64,000 nucleotides of DNA, taken from contig NC_088303.1 of the NCBI RefSeq assembly GCF_032854445.1, positions 13,151,501 to 13,215,500 on the forward strand, written 5' to 3'. How positions within the stretch are numbered: the first letter of the stretch is position 1; each line of letters begins with the position of its first letter. This document shows positions 11,227 to 23,713 of this stretch, piece by piece. A program made the translations under genes and the position numbers. The DNA comes from Liolophura sinensis. Lineage: Eukaryota > Mollusca > Polyplacophora > Chitonida > Chitonidae. The notes under the pieces are model-generated. The model had not been told where the DNA came from. It saw nothing but the letters and a program-made list of their open reading frames with translations, and ran no database searches.

Positions 11227-12770
11227 AATAACTTAGTGATTACTGACTTCGCGTTTTTTTAACAGATTGACAGATGTTACTGAGCCATTGGATGCCTTTC
11301 AAAAAATCCGACATGCAACCTCCTTTTCTATGAATCCGTTCAATTTCCCATTCAAACTTATTGACCAAAATTCAGTGACAATTCACACATGGGTTCACGT
11401 TTGGGTTCCTTATTACATATTTAGGTCATTATTACATATTTAAGTCATTATTACATATTTTGCTCTTTGGTTCCTGTAAACAATTTGTCCAAAACTTCCC
11501 ACAGGGCAATAATGTATCCAATGTTTGTGTTTAAAGTACCCAATCGAACGATCGACAGCTGGCAGTTAACGAATCCACGCCGACGTTAGTCACCTCAACA
11601 GATAGGAATATTCCAGTTTTCACCACGATCTTAAGCACAGAGCACAGAGCACAACGGCATGATTGACTCAGCGGAGTAAAGCACTGGGACTTTTGGAATT
11701 GAATGAGTGATATCCCAACGACTAAACGTTCAAAAACCATCGGCAATAACGGTGTCACAGGCTGCCAAGCAGCGACTTTTTACTATGTAAATTTTCACTT
11801 TTGAGATTAGTGTTTATACTGGATGTATAAAAGGTACATTGTAAAAGGGCGGATCAGTCTGAGCCCTTGTTATGCATCATGGTATACAGAACCCGGTTAT
11901 TCAAAACTGTATGAAGAGTTAATACCAGATTTGACTTCAAGCCAAGCCTTTAGTTTTGTACCTGGCCCACAAATTATTATGTATATCAGTATACTAAATA
12001 TGAACAAAATTTGCTGCTACTCCATTTGGTCTCTGTACAACTGTATTGGTTGCGGGGTTTTGTCAAAATCATAAATATATAATATGACATAATACCCGTA
12101 TTAGCTAATACATTTTTGAGCAACCGGCCCCTTGCGCGGCCTTACTCTCGATCGACCAAATCCAGACCAGCTGCAGACCCGTGGGTGTCTAATAATCACA
12201 CATTCTTGTTTTCCCCTCACCAGTTTTGGTGGATAATCTGATTGGTTTTGGGTACATAAGTATTAGATAACTCGTGAGATAATGATGATTATCTGAAATA
12301 ACCACTTACACAATAAGCCATTGCGAGTAGCGAATGTTGTGGATAATTTTATCGATGATTGTGTCTATATTCAGGTAATGATGTGTAATTTTAAAAAATA
12401 AATCAATGAATGCAATCCTGATGCAGAGACACGTGTGAAATTGATTTCATTTCTAAATTACCAAACTGATTGGGCTGAAATATTATTATGGATATACTAA
12501 AATGTTTGCTTTGGTGACATGTCAATAACAATTGTCTTGATACTCACTGCCGCCAGCCAGATATCATGCACGTGACATAATATTTTATCGGATTTGGTTG
12601 TCTCGGTAGCCGTTGAAAGCCACATAAAGCTCGTTTTGCCCACTTAGCTGCAATGAATTTAGGCCGAATGATATCTTGTTGTAAATGTAAGTTGTAACTA
12701 TTGCTACTGGATACCCGAGGCTGATAGGGAGTCTTCTGTCAGATATCTAGACTGGCCTGGTTTCTGATGA
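11227..12770. other. No gene recognised
   Basis: AT-rich sequence with small direct repeats (TTATTACATATTTAGGTCA three times near 11410-11460). No exon or RNA gene recognised. Confidence 0.5.
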
Positions 12771-13028
12771 TTTATTTATTTGATTGGTGTTTTACGCCGT
12801 ACCCAAGAATATTTGAGTTAAACGACGGCATTATGGTGGGAGGAAACCGGACAGAGCCCGGGGGAAACCTACGACCATCCGCAGGTTGCTGACAGACCTT
12901 CCCACGTACGGCCAGAGAGGAAGCCAGCATGAGCTGAACTTGAACTCACAGCGACCGCATTGGTGAGAGACTCCGGGGTCATTACTCTGCGCTAGCGCGC
13001 TAACCAACTGAGCCAAGTTGGCCCCCTG
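12771..13028 (-). mobile_element. SINE family A, near full length
   Basis: Shows the whole element on the minus strand: tRNA-like head (TGGCTCAGTTGGTTAGCGCG), B-box region, body and AAATAAAT tail. It serves as the reference copy in this window. CTGATGA on both sides may be a short target-site duplication. Confidence 0.95.
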
Positions 13029-13289
13029 GGTCCTGATGAGGACGAGACAGGTAAGTCTCATCACTGATGTTACTGCATGGACACAAATAAAACAGTAATC
13101 TGTGCGGATGTAGGCCGAGGTACCAACCGGCAAATTTATTCAAAAATGCCTCGTTTAGCTCAAGGGAAAAATACCGCCACTTTTTCTTCTTGTAATAAAT
13201 TGTAAGTGTTCTACAAAATAGTGGCTTATTTTGCTTGCCTTTGATCATATTTTCAACTTGCGAACACTTTATTTTCGTCTAGATGTTGA

Positions 13290-13905
13290 AATTATTGTGA
13301 CATGAACAGTATGGACATTTATGAACATTGCAGTGTGGTGGGGACATTTATGAACATTGTAGTGTGGTGTGAACATTTATAAATATTACAGTGTGGTGTG
13401 AACATTGTAGTGTAGTATGAACTTTTATGAACATTGTAGTGTTGTATGAATATTTATGAACATTGCAGTGTGGTGTGATTGTTATTTATTTATTTGATTG
13501 GTGTTTTTACGACGTACTCAAGAATATTTCACTTATACGACAATGAACAATGCAGTGTGATATGAACATTTATGAACATTGTAGTGTAGTATGAACATTT
13601 ATGACCATTGCAGTGTAATATGAACAATGCAGTGTGGTGTGAACATTTCTGAACATTGTAGTGCAGTATGAACATTTATGAACATTGCAGTGTGGCATGA
13701 ACATTTATGAACATTGCAGTGTGGTGTGAGCACTTATGAACATTGTAGTGTAGTACGATCATTTTTGAACATTGCAGTGCGGTATGAATATTTATGAACA
13801 TTGCAGTATTGTATGAACAATGCAGTGTGATATGAACATTTATGAACATTGTAGTGTAGTATGAACATTTATGAACATTGCAGTGTCATATGAACATTTG
13901 TGACC
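13290..13905. repeat. Irregular minisatellite, units of about 30-35 bp
   Basis: Many copies of ATGAACATTGCAGTGTGGTG alternate with GAACATTTATGAACATTG. Units vary in length and mutate at the GCAGTGTGG/GTAGTGTAG step. A SINE tail interrupts the array at 13483-13548, which dates the insertion after the array began. Confidence 0.93.
13483..13548 (-). repeat. SINE family A tail fragment
   Basis: Only the 3' tail is present (TTTATTTGATTGGTGTTT to CACTTATACGAC). It sits within the minisatellite. Confidence 0.85.
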
Positions 13906-13909
13906 ATTG

Positions 13910-14093
13910 TGACCATTCACGCTGTACTCTAGAATAATTCACCTATGCGAGGACAACAGGCATTATTTGGGGACCAAACGACTTTCCCAAGTACGAACCT
14001 AGAGGAAGCCAGCGTAAGCTGAACTTATGGGAGGCACCTCGAGTCATTGTGCTGTGCTAGCAGCTATCCATTGCTGCACCATTACTTGTCGAC
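13910..14093 (-). repeat. SINE family A, degenerate
   Basis: Body (CACCTATGCGAGGACAACAG, AGAGGAAGCCAGCGTAAGCT) and head remnants are recognisable on the minus strand with many substitutions. Confidence 0.75.
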
Positions 14094-14099
14094 CCAAAA

Positions 14100-14945
14100 A
14101 ACATAACACACGTGGCGTGAATCACTTGTGTATTATGTAACTGTTACAACTCGACATAGATCACACACTCCGGAGGCTACGACGTGAAACAGAATCACCC
14201 TAGCCTTGCATCTGCAGCTAGGCTATGTAAACAGGGTCGCTGGAATTCCTTGTAAATGGTGTAATTGGCCTACTGTATCAACGGTTCAAGCAGTGGAAGA
14301 AATATTCTTCCAGTATATTCAGTTTCCGAGAAAACTATATTTATCACTTCATCGCCGAAGTCCACAACTTTTGTCTGCCAAAGTCTACTGCCTAGACGTT
14401 AGACGTCACCTTGCTCTCAATATTGAGACGTGCTGGAATTGCTTCAAGACGAAGTTTCACTAAATCTTTATCGGGTTGAAAAAAAAATCTAAAAAAATAT
14501 TTAATGCCGCCCATGATACTTTGAATGGTAGTCTTTTAGTGAACATAAACATGAGTCAGGTTCTGTCTTTCACTTTAAGTAACACAATGTTGGACGCGTC
14601 CATCACTTACCAAATACCAACGTGGGTAGAAAAGCCAGCAAAAGAATAAGTAATAATTATATGTCGGACGCGTGCATTACTACTGAAAGTACGAGATAAA
14701 CTGGGGGTCCACCGTAGGGACAGCAGGTTCTGTCCCCGTCTAAGCCAAATATAGATTTACGTCCAAATTCTCAACTTATGCTGATCGCGATCAATCTTCC
14801 TTTATACGAGAACATTTTCACGTGGGGCATCGGGTATTTAAACGTTGAAAAAGTGGTTAAAATGAAGAAGTGAACGAAAAAAAAAGACAGTGGGTTAGAA
14901 ATGGGGTTGCCGTAAGTACCAAATGGACACCGGTTTGGACTAGTG
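14100..14945. other. No gene recognised
   Basis: An 85-codon plus-strand frame (14206-14463) has no signal peptide or motif. Nothing else is seen. Confidence 0.45.
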
Positions 14946-15108
14946 TTTTATTATTATTATTTATTTGATTGGGTTTTACGCCGCACTCAAGAATATTGGA
15001 CTTATACGACGACGGCCACATTGTGGTGGGGAGGAACCCCGGCAGAGACTGGTGGAAACAAACGACCATCAACAGATTTCTAACAGACCTGCCCACATAC
15101 GGAGTGGA
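14946..15108 (-). repeat. SINE family A, 3' part
   Basis: Tail (ATTTGATTGGGTTTTACGCC) and first part of the body on the minus strand; the copy ends before the B-box region. Confidence 0.85.
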
Positions 15109-15109
15109 A

Positions 15110-17070
15110 TTCAACATTTGGATTATGTGTCCAAATCGTAGCAAAATTTTGGCCAACCCTTATGAAGATGAAATGAACAATGTATTACATACGGGATCAT
15201 ATCAGTACACTATTAGTGTTTAAATAATCACACAACAGACAACGGGACTCAGCATTTAAGCCCTGCATGCCAATGCTGAAGAATAAAATTCCACATTCGG
15301 ATAAGCTCAACACTTTAACAGATATGCAAGGACAATCACTGGAAAAATTTGGAAGAATGTGGGACCAGTTCTCCTCCGCCAACAAAGTTGTGTTGATAGC
15401 TATCACCGTTGACGTCGCCACGATAGGTTACTGAATTTCCGGACTGACCGCTGTTTTTAGTTTAAAGCCGTTTTTACACCCCCAAGAAGAAAGATGCTTT
15501 TTTGTAAGTTTATATGTTAGGCCAGATCCTGAACTCCATATGAAAAATAAAAACCAAGCGTTCCGTGTATCTTTAAGCATGGTCAGTGATATCACTGATG
15601 GCCCTAAGTGAATAAATGTAGAATTGTTTCTGTGGATTTACTTTTTCTCAGGATACTATTAGGCAAACGTGTGCATTTTGTTCACAATGGACCTGGGCAA
15701 TAGCTGAAATTATAGAGTGTACTTTAGGATCCATATCGATAAATAATGAATGCCAGTGATGTGACTATATAACGAGTATTTGACGGCATTTAGTTTAATA
15801 AAACAATCTAATAAAGTGAGTAAAGATGGTCTCAGATATGATTTTCATGATTTTCAGGCTGATGCTTAATTAAAATTTGACTCGCGACACAAATTTAGAA
15901 ATTTGACAATTTACGTTTAACACTTATCATGGGATATTATTAAAATTTATCTAAAACAAAATGTCCACGAATATCAAACATTATCAAACTTCATATCCAC
16001 CAAAATATAAGTTTATATTTGTATTATCTGTAAGTGTACAAAACTACCCTAAGAGAGTTTATGTTATTCGTCATAGCAACCTACACACTGATTATCTCTT
16101 TTCGAAAGCAGCCATGCGTTGTCAAGGTCCGGTGGCAGCTCATAGGGTGTCTGGCAGGCTATTAAAGCCCAAGTTTTTTAATGCGACCGTCATAAAGGAG
16201 GGAAACATTTAATAAAAAAACGCTTTTCGATGGCATCTAGGACTACTGCATTGAACTGATGCATTCTGCACATCTCTAAATCACCATAACGGTCACATCT
16301 ACCAACGGTAGCAACGGTTTGTCCTACGCGTTTGGCCTGCACATGGTCGGCGCGTTTAAAGTTCACCGCTATTACTATATCGTTGTAAATACACGGCACA
16401 GTTATATCCGTAATGTGTTGTGCTGAAAATGCTAGTACGTTGGGTCCGCACATTATAGGTGTATATTAAAACCAATGATGATTAAACCTATGTATTTGTC
16501 ACCACTTACATCAAATTAACACAAGCCATGAGGCACAGTCAACTTCGCTGTAATGGCACACTTTTTCTCTCGTAACTTTATCTATACACTTTAAAACCCA
16601 AACGATTTATATATCGCAATATCGCCCTACACAGGAATTTTCTCTTAAATGACGGTGGGCAGATTTATGGGTGGGGAAACCGGAGTGCCCCGTGTAAAAA
16701 GCTGTAACCTTGCCACATTCCTGACAAAACTCTGGAGTTAAGACAAACGGAAGTGGAATCAGCGAATGTGATGACCTTTGGAGGAACTTATATGTTCTTT
16801 ATGAATCAAAACGAGAAATCGGCTGCGCATATCTGGATTTTCCAACCTATCGCTCTAGAGCCCATTTCCATTTTTCCCAGAGTCTTGCGTGTAGCGTGGA
16901 ATAAACGCAATATATTGTCAGGGGGTTGCACTGCAGCTCTGCAAGATTACAGGACATCATTTCTGTAACTGTCTGTGCCCATTTTCAGGTTGTCATCAGT
17001 GAACATGAAGAGTGAATGAAAGAGTGAATGAGGATTCAGCCAAATCGTGGCGAGAACAAGTTAAAATACT
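15110..17070. other. No gene recognised
   Basis: Short open frames (74-87 codons) carry no motif. A fragment near 16650-16700 (GGGAAACCGGAGTGCCCCG-like) resembles SINE body sequence, and a similar piece is at 24660-24690 in the other orientation. Confidence 0.4.
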
Positions 17071-17072
17071 GG

Positions 17073-17215
17073 GGCAAGTTGTTCAGAAGTGTATTAAAAG
17101 TTAAGTCGACTTAACTCTTAATACCAGTCTAATACAAAACTAATTCCACTTTAGTCTAGATTAAAGTTAATACCGGGCTAAGCTTCTAATCCACTTTTAA
17201 ACAACTGGACCCAGA
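17073..17215. mobile_element. Small foldback (palindromic) element
   Basis: The left side (AGTTGTTCAGAAGTGTATTA) and the right side (TAATCCACTTTTAAACAACT) are inverted complements with mismatches. The inner part holds more short inverted blocks (TTAAGTCGACTTAA, TAGTCTAGATTAAAG). This is a MITE-like structure with no coding capacity. Confidence 0.7.
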
Positions 17216-19813
17216 AAAGCAAGCCGTTAAGGTTCTTACAGTCTGAATACTGTAGCATGTCTATACATAATAATTCTGTTATTCTTTCTTAAAAGACAAG
17301 ACCAATGAATTTCTACTGGGTTTCAGTTGTTTCTAAATGCTTTTTCATGAACATAACACCAGCGCCCACTTAAACCAGTTATAATATAGGTGATTAAGTA
17401 ATTAATCCTAAAACGGAAGTGACGCATGTGGTGCATTTAGGCAGCGCAACAACAACATAATACTATACTGTCAGCAAGCATACACTTTCTGGTGATATAA
17501 CGTCATTCGTAGGCTGTATTCTGGATGCGGGTAGTCTTGTTTACATATAAACCTGCATAAATCGATCCACATCTTGCCCAGGATGGACCGCGCGGCATTT
17601 AGGCCTGTAACCTGCTGGGTAGTGTTTGTAGTGTTTTGAATGTTTATTTGCAAACGGCTGGACACAGGCCTATATCGCAGCCCGACAAATCGTTTTTTAT
17701 TAGACAAATATGTACATAGGTTTGAAACACAGAGTCAGACAGCATTTGACTTGCTAACTTTACATCCATACTATAAATCTGTTGGTGTATGACACGGCAT
17801 TTATGCTAGGCTGTATTTCATTAGTGCATGAAACCTAGCCTGAGTTGTAGGCTTCGGTTCCAAGTCTGTCCGCTCACAGTGCACTCGTTGGTCATCTTAT
17901 AAACTGAATTAACAAACTCATTCCAAGAATGGTAGGAAGTGTTATACGATATTTACAACTTTATGAATGCCTGTATGTGAACTGTAAAGGTTTTTATATA
18001 TAATATCACTCACATTTTTGAACTCTCGCTTCCACTGCGCCCCGTCATTTTATATTTGTTCATCTGATCATAAGTTTACAAGAACTCTATATCCGTAAAG
18101 CAAATTTAACTATAAAAGATCGCAGTAAAGTGACTAACCCTGTCTCACAGTCATTGAGAAATAAAAAAAAAGAATAATACAAAATCAATAAAATACCACT
18201 GTTTTATGGAGATAATCCGAAAAAAGGCCTCGTGCTTGCTCAGTTATTCATCTCCATGCCAAGTATAATAAAAATAATATATAGACAAGAGCCGGAAAGG
18301 TTTATCCATTATTAATAAACATTTGCTATACACCAGACAAAAATCGTGTGTACGTGAAGTCAGGCTACCTGATCCCGTTTTCATTACTTAAACAAATGCG
18401 TAGTGATAGTAAACCCTATACAACATAAGTAAAATGTTTTGGAGTAGGATGTAATCTATAGATTAAAGTAAGTTTATCAGGTATGACTATGTAGTACCGT
18501 ACTGAAGTTGGAAAATTCCTTTACGATTGTCAGATAACATGCAATGTTGTTTGTATATTTGTTTGACAATATTTCGCTGAAATAACGTTTGCTAAAATTA
18601 CATATACTAAGTGCCTACATGTGCCTTTCAAATGACATAAAAAAAACAGCGGTGCGTCTAGTATATATTGAGCAACGTAAACCGTATAGGGTTTTGGCCA
18701 GCAAAATAATCAGGTATCATAAAACATTACAATGTACAGGTTTACAAGTGTATAAAAATCGATTAAAAGTTATGTGCAAGATGCGAATTTATGCTGGTGT
18801 ATATAAACAACAATTAATCAACTGTATACGGTATACACCCCATGTTCGGCGGACTTTTAAGAACAAGAAAATGTTCGATATGAGGGACGCATATGTATAA
18901 ATAGCTACAACACAGCTCTGCTTTATCATACTCGTGGATCCTGGATATCCTGATCCAGCTACCTTACCACGAACTACAGTTTGTTATAGAAACATATTAT
19001 CGGGTTCAGAGACATCGAGGACAACAACAGTGAAGAGCATATTTTTGGCAGAGCGTTGATAAGTATAACAGGGAAGTGCTTTAATTGTTTGTGAAAATCC
19101 CTAAATTCGATACGCCAAAAATATTCCCACACTGAGATCGTTTGGTTGAATGATTGAACATGCTATGTGTGTTATACGTTATTTGGTCAGCCACTTACAT
19201 TCTACATGCAGGGCGCTGCTCATGAAATCGAGTCTTCTAACAGGAGATTTTACCTCAACATTGGCACAATTGGACCCTCAGCGAAGGCAAGATAAGGGAA
19301 ATGTGCGAATACCAGTCTCTGGTTAAACGAGCCTAGAAAGATGCTACCTGACGTTTACACCACAGTCGTTGTCAACTATGGACAAGGCATGGTTGGAGTT
19401 TCACCCCACTAAAAGAATGTTCTGTGCCGAAACACATCGTTCTCATACAGAAACACCAAAGCATCAGTCAGCGATTCTTGAAATGATTGTTTGACTGGCT
19501 GCTGGGGCCTCTGGCATATCTGGAACCCTTTTCCTGGGAATCGGGAGATTTACAATTAAGCAAGTCTATGTTACTTATCTGTGACGTTGGCCTACGACGA
19601 AATTACCACTAATATCATACAAACATGACAACTTCACACATGCATGTAACTTCCTTAGACAATAGCATAAATAAAACGTTACAGACAAAACACGTACGCA
19701 TAGTTAGTGTATTATTTCATTCAGAACTAATCAATCATGTTTTAATTTTACCCGATGTTGTCAAATGCTCCCAGCACCGATGGGAAGATGCGGATCGGGC
19801 ATAACAGAGGATT
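17216..19813. other. No gene recognised
   Basis: The longest frame, 103 codons at 18589-18900, has no recognisable domain or splice partners. The last few hundred bases are the 3' flank of the TCS-A gene. Confidence 0.45.
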
Positions 19814-22046
19814 TCAGCGCCCATTTTGGTTTTCCTCATCGAACGGGTAAACTGCTGAACCATAAAGAAAGTTCCCAAAGACATCGGCCAGTTCAGAATT
19901 ACATCGCTCTTTGATCACTTTAGCTATACACTGCTCCCCATCCCGTCCCAGCCTACAAATAAACACACGGAGTGGGATTCCTTATTATATAGGTAGTCCA
20001 GAGCCAGGCTGAACCAGGGGCAATTCTAATTCACCATGAGTTTAGCTGGCAGACATTAAGTTAACCTTACAAATTACATACACGACTGACATATACAGGC
20101 AAGTAATCAGTTGTATACAAACATCATTCTGGCATATTATCGTATTAGGCTTCAAGAAAAATTCCACGGTTAACTTAAAACAACCTTAAAACGCTTTCCT
20201 AATTCAGTGTGATGCATTCCTTATATCGGGGTTGATGATATTCCACTTACGTGACTTGATTTACTTGAAAACTTACTTTTCCATCAGCTGTTTCATAGCC
20301 GTGATCACGGGCGAGGATGAATCCAGTTTTCTCAATTCTTCTACAAACGATCCCCAAGCCACTTGAGCGCAGCGAATAGTTAGACTTGATATTCTGTCCA
20401 GGCAAGACACATCTCTTTCTAGCACTGCAAAACAAATGGTGAATAACAAATTTACTTTGTTAAATTTGTGAAAATAAGTCAACTCGCAATAGGTCAGATT
20501 AAGCTGAACGGTAGCTCAGGAAGAAAAGGTTGTAAGAATAGGGGGGTATATCCAACAGAAACTGACGAAACCTTGCTTATACTCCTAAAAGGCATTCCTA
20601 ATTGACAGTTACCTTAATGTTCTTATAAACTTACCACTTTGTTGGCTACAGAGGTAATTTACACCGTCGCCCAGTAGGTGGGTCATTTTATCCCATATCA
20701 CCGCCCCTTGTGCACCAAAGCCGGGATCACAGCCAACCACAGCTTCCCGCTGGCACTCTCCGATATCAGCTCGATGAGAGGTGCTACGTCAATCAAAATG
20801 AAAAGATGTATATAATTTCTGGTTATGATCACAACAGGAAAGCGCCCAGGTGATTGCTGAAATGTATTGCGTTCTTCTTTCGATCTAGATTTACAAGAAA
20901 TAAAGCTTGTACGTATGTTTTTACAATGTCTCTAGTTTTCTTCGTAAAAGGTAGATTCGGGATTCAATCCTAAATCGAGTCCTACCCATCTGTAATCTTG
21001 GTAACACCTCGCTGGACAGTCGACACAGTGTCAATATAATTTGACTCGGTGGGGCTGGGTATTTGGCATCCAGCATTATGGTGGGAGGAAACTGGACGGG
21101 ACCGGGGTCATCCTTAGGTTGCACGATCATGTGTATAGCACAACTAAAGATCAAGTCAAGTGATGTACATCACATCATGAGCAGGATAGGTCATGTCATA
21201 TGTGGCTCATATTAATACTCTATTTCTGGACATGGATACCAATTCCCTCTGTCCACACCCTTCATCTTCGCCGTCATAAATTTCGGCAGTAGACATATCA
21301 CTCTCGCCATGAAGAACGTCCAAATGAGCATGTAGCTATCTATTTAATAAATACCAACTTCAACGTGATACTGTTTCGTAAATTTCGTTTTGATGAAATC
21401 GAAAAATAGCTCAAATATTTATTTTCACACATTAACTGTTGTTTTCAATGGCTTTGAATTGAAACAGAGGGCCAGTGGGGTTGATTTGAAATCAATGCGT
21501 CTAAGTAGACATTTGCATACAGGCCGGTAACCAAAAGGGATGTTCCGGTGAATAATCATCAGGCCAGTTCCCGCACGAGGTTTAACACCGGTAAACCACC
21601 AAAGAACTAAGAAAGTGAAGTACGAAATTAGGACGGAAGCATGCAAAGAGAAGGCTAGAGAAAACAACAACAAGTCATACTGACCGACAGAATGTGAGAA
21701 GCTGTGAAATATTAAACAATGTTCGTTCATAGACACGTTGTTCACGATAGATGACGTCTTCATTGTAACCCCAGAGCTGGTTACAGCCAGCTATTCGAGT
21801 TGTTACACCTGGGGGACATTCCTCATCTAAAACATAAAAAATAAAGGGAAATATTACTATGTATTCCCAATACCCAACTGTCCATCAATACATGCACAAG
21901 TGGCAGAAGATTTATCACGGAATGAGAAAAGTTGTTGAAAATATTTTCGTTTCTGTTTAGAACGTAATAGGGGTAAAAGTTAAACATGCCTTACCCAAGG
22001 AAGAAATGAATTGCACCAAACAGAGGAACATCACGATAAAAAACAT
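19814..22046 (-). CDS. TCS-A: secreted ten-cysteine protein (209 aa), unrecognised family
   Basis: Minus-strand exons 22046-21995, 21826-21685, 20783-20635, 20424-20277 and 19952-19814 join in frame (phases 1, 2, 1, 2) into 630 nt. Exon 1 codes for a signal peptide (MFFIVMFLCLVQFISSL). The mature chain has ten cysteines: three in exon 2 (EEC, AGC, TFC), three in exon 3 (ECQ, GCD, LCS), two in exon 4 (SCL, RCA) and two in exon 5 (QCI, RCN), so five disulphides are possible. Exon 5 ends in an acidic/polar tail after NFLYGSAVYP. It is closest to TCS-B, which faces it across 1.67 kb and shares even 3' UTR sequence. All donors are GT and acceptors AG. Function unknown; export from the cell is the only safe inference. 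Confidence 0.9.
21060..21130 (-). repeat. SINE family A fragment
   Basis: Contains CCAGCATTATGGTGGGAGGA and a diverged continuation, within intron 2 of TCS-A. Confidence 0.7.
21500..21684 (-). repeat. Retroelement 3'-end repeat, copy in TCS-A intron 2
   Basis: On the minus strand it contains TTAGTTCTTTGGTGGTTT, shared with copies at 28.2, 32.5, 36.9, 53.4, 57.5 and 58.8 kb. At 28 kb and 58 kb the same repeat follows reverse-transcriptase sequence, so it is read as the 3' part of that retroelement. It lies directly beside the exon 2 donor. Confidence 0.75.
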
Positions 22047-22510
22047 GACGACGGCGTGGTGTATTCTGAGGCATTTGGTGAGTTACAGATTGACAGATCA
22101 GGTCCAGCGTTAATAAAAGCATGTATTTTTAAAGTATGCTATATGAAGAATAATTACGAAGAGCAGAAATGGAGCAAGCTATAGGTCATTCCAATTTTTC
22201 AAAATGTCACTCGTCTGTTACACTTAGTTTTATTTGCTGTATTAATATAGGCTTAACCGTTCCATCACAAAACACCAGCGGGCACCATCATGTACACCGA
22301 CAAGAAGGAGTCCTGCAGGCGATATAAAGTTATGGCTCATACTATTCTATTAATTTAAAAGGTCATCCAGTTCATATACTACGTTGTCACAACACAGCAT
22401 GCCATATACTCTTTACCGGGATATGATTATGGTAGCTGTATCCCAAAGGTTTATCAATGACTGGTTACTGGTTTCGCTATTCCACATGTGCAATATGGCT
22501 TACAGCATAT

Positions 22511-22575
22511 AGAGAGTAAAACCAAAGCAGCGACGACAGTGTTATAGTTGTAGTAGCATTGTCGATCGCCACAAG
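22511..22575 (-). repeat. Leader-like repeat, copy 1
   Basis: Motif AGAGAGTAAAACCAAAGCAG on plus; on minus it reads as a hydrophobic stretch (VVAALVLLS). The start-codon end is degraded. It lies between the divergent TCS-A and TCS-B genes. Confidence 0.75.
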
Positions 22576-23030
22576 CACTCAGGCATATGCAAGAATTAGG
22601 TAACAAAAATTCAGAGATTTTATATACATGTAATAACAAATAAGACAGTTAAACACGTCCACAAGGTAAATTATGTTTGTCGTGTCTGCGGACTACTATT
22701 TCGGCTCTAATTCACGAGCACAGGTACAATGGCACAGGTGTATAGTTTTTGTCTCTTATTTTAACTTGGATTCAACATAAGGTTTATTCTTATACCGGTA
22801 ATTTATTGTCCGCTGTTTTGTACTAGCATGTAGCAGTGCTGTATCCGACAAATCCAACAGTAATTGTGAGGCATGTCCATCGTTGGATAAATTATCTCCA
22901 ATTTTGGAATGCCATGTTTGTATGTCGTGCGCTTGGTTGTTGGTTTAGCACAAAATATTATCGTTGTTTTTAAATGCATTTCTTCTCCTACCGATTTTTT
23001 TCCTATTTCTAACTATCCTAACAGCAAATG

Positions 23031-23430
23031 AATGTACTAAATGTGATGCTGTGATTACCACTGTCCATCATCTCAAATTGAATGTACTAAACGTGATGCT
23101 GTGATTACCACTGTCCACCATCTCAGATTAAATGTACTAAATGTGACGCTGTGATTACGACTGTTCACCATCTCAAAATGAATGTACTAAATGTGACGCT
23201 GAGATTACCACTGTCCACCATCTCAAATTGAATGTACTAAACGTGATGCTGTGATTACCACTGTTCACCATCTCAAATTGAATGTAATAAACGTGATGCT
23301 GTGATTACCACTGTCCACCATCTCAAATTGAATGTGCTAAATGTGATGCTGTGATTACCACTGTCCATCATCTCAAATTGAATGTACTAAACGTGATGCT
23401 GTGATTACCACTGTCCACCATCTCAAATTA
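23031..23430. repeat. 50-bp minisatellite, eight units
   Basis: Eight head-to-tail units of 50 bp, each with AATGTACTAAATGTGATGCT, GTGATTACCACTGTCCA and CATCTCAAATTG, differing by a few point changes. The array ends about 210 bp before the TATA-like box of TCS-B, within the shared upstream region of the divergent pair. Confidence 0.97.
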
Positions 23431-23640
23431 AAACCACTGAGACGACCAACATAACTGATAGTAGATAATTTTACGAAACAAAGCGAAATGCCGTCGTGAA
23501 CGTGTTATTTTGAGAATGACACTTAAATGTCTATCTATGAGATGTATATATATATATGTGTGTGTATTAAGAGCTGTGCGGCATTTTGCAATTTGCAATG
23601 ACATTTATCCCTTGCATAAAAGGTCGCTGTAATAATGGTT

Positions 23641-23649
23641 GTATAAAAC
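23641..23649 (+). promoter_or_regulatory. TATA-like box of TCS-B
   Basis: GTATAAAAC lies 65-73 bp before the start codon at 23714. A second candidate, GCATAAAAGG, is at 23614-23623. The position relative to the signal-peptide exon supports transcription starting near 23670. Confidence 0.6.
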
Positions 23650-23713
23650 ATACATGTCCTTGAACTAACACACACTGGCATTGTCACCACGACATCGGAC
23701 ACACGCCGTCGCC

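Noticed and set aside
13028-13060. CTGATGAGGACGAGAC, resembling a hammerhead ribozyme core
   Set aside because: The required CTGATGA-stem-GAAA arrangement is not met (GAGA instead of GAAA, no stem II); it lies at a SINE flank and the hairpin is incidental.
23031-23430. Regular 50-bp repeats resembling a CRISPR array
   Set aside because: Units are contiguous with no unique spacers, and the genome is eukaryotic; it is a minisatellite.
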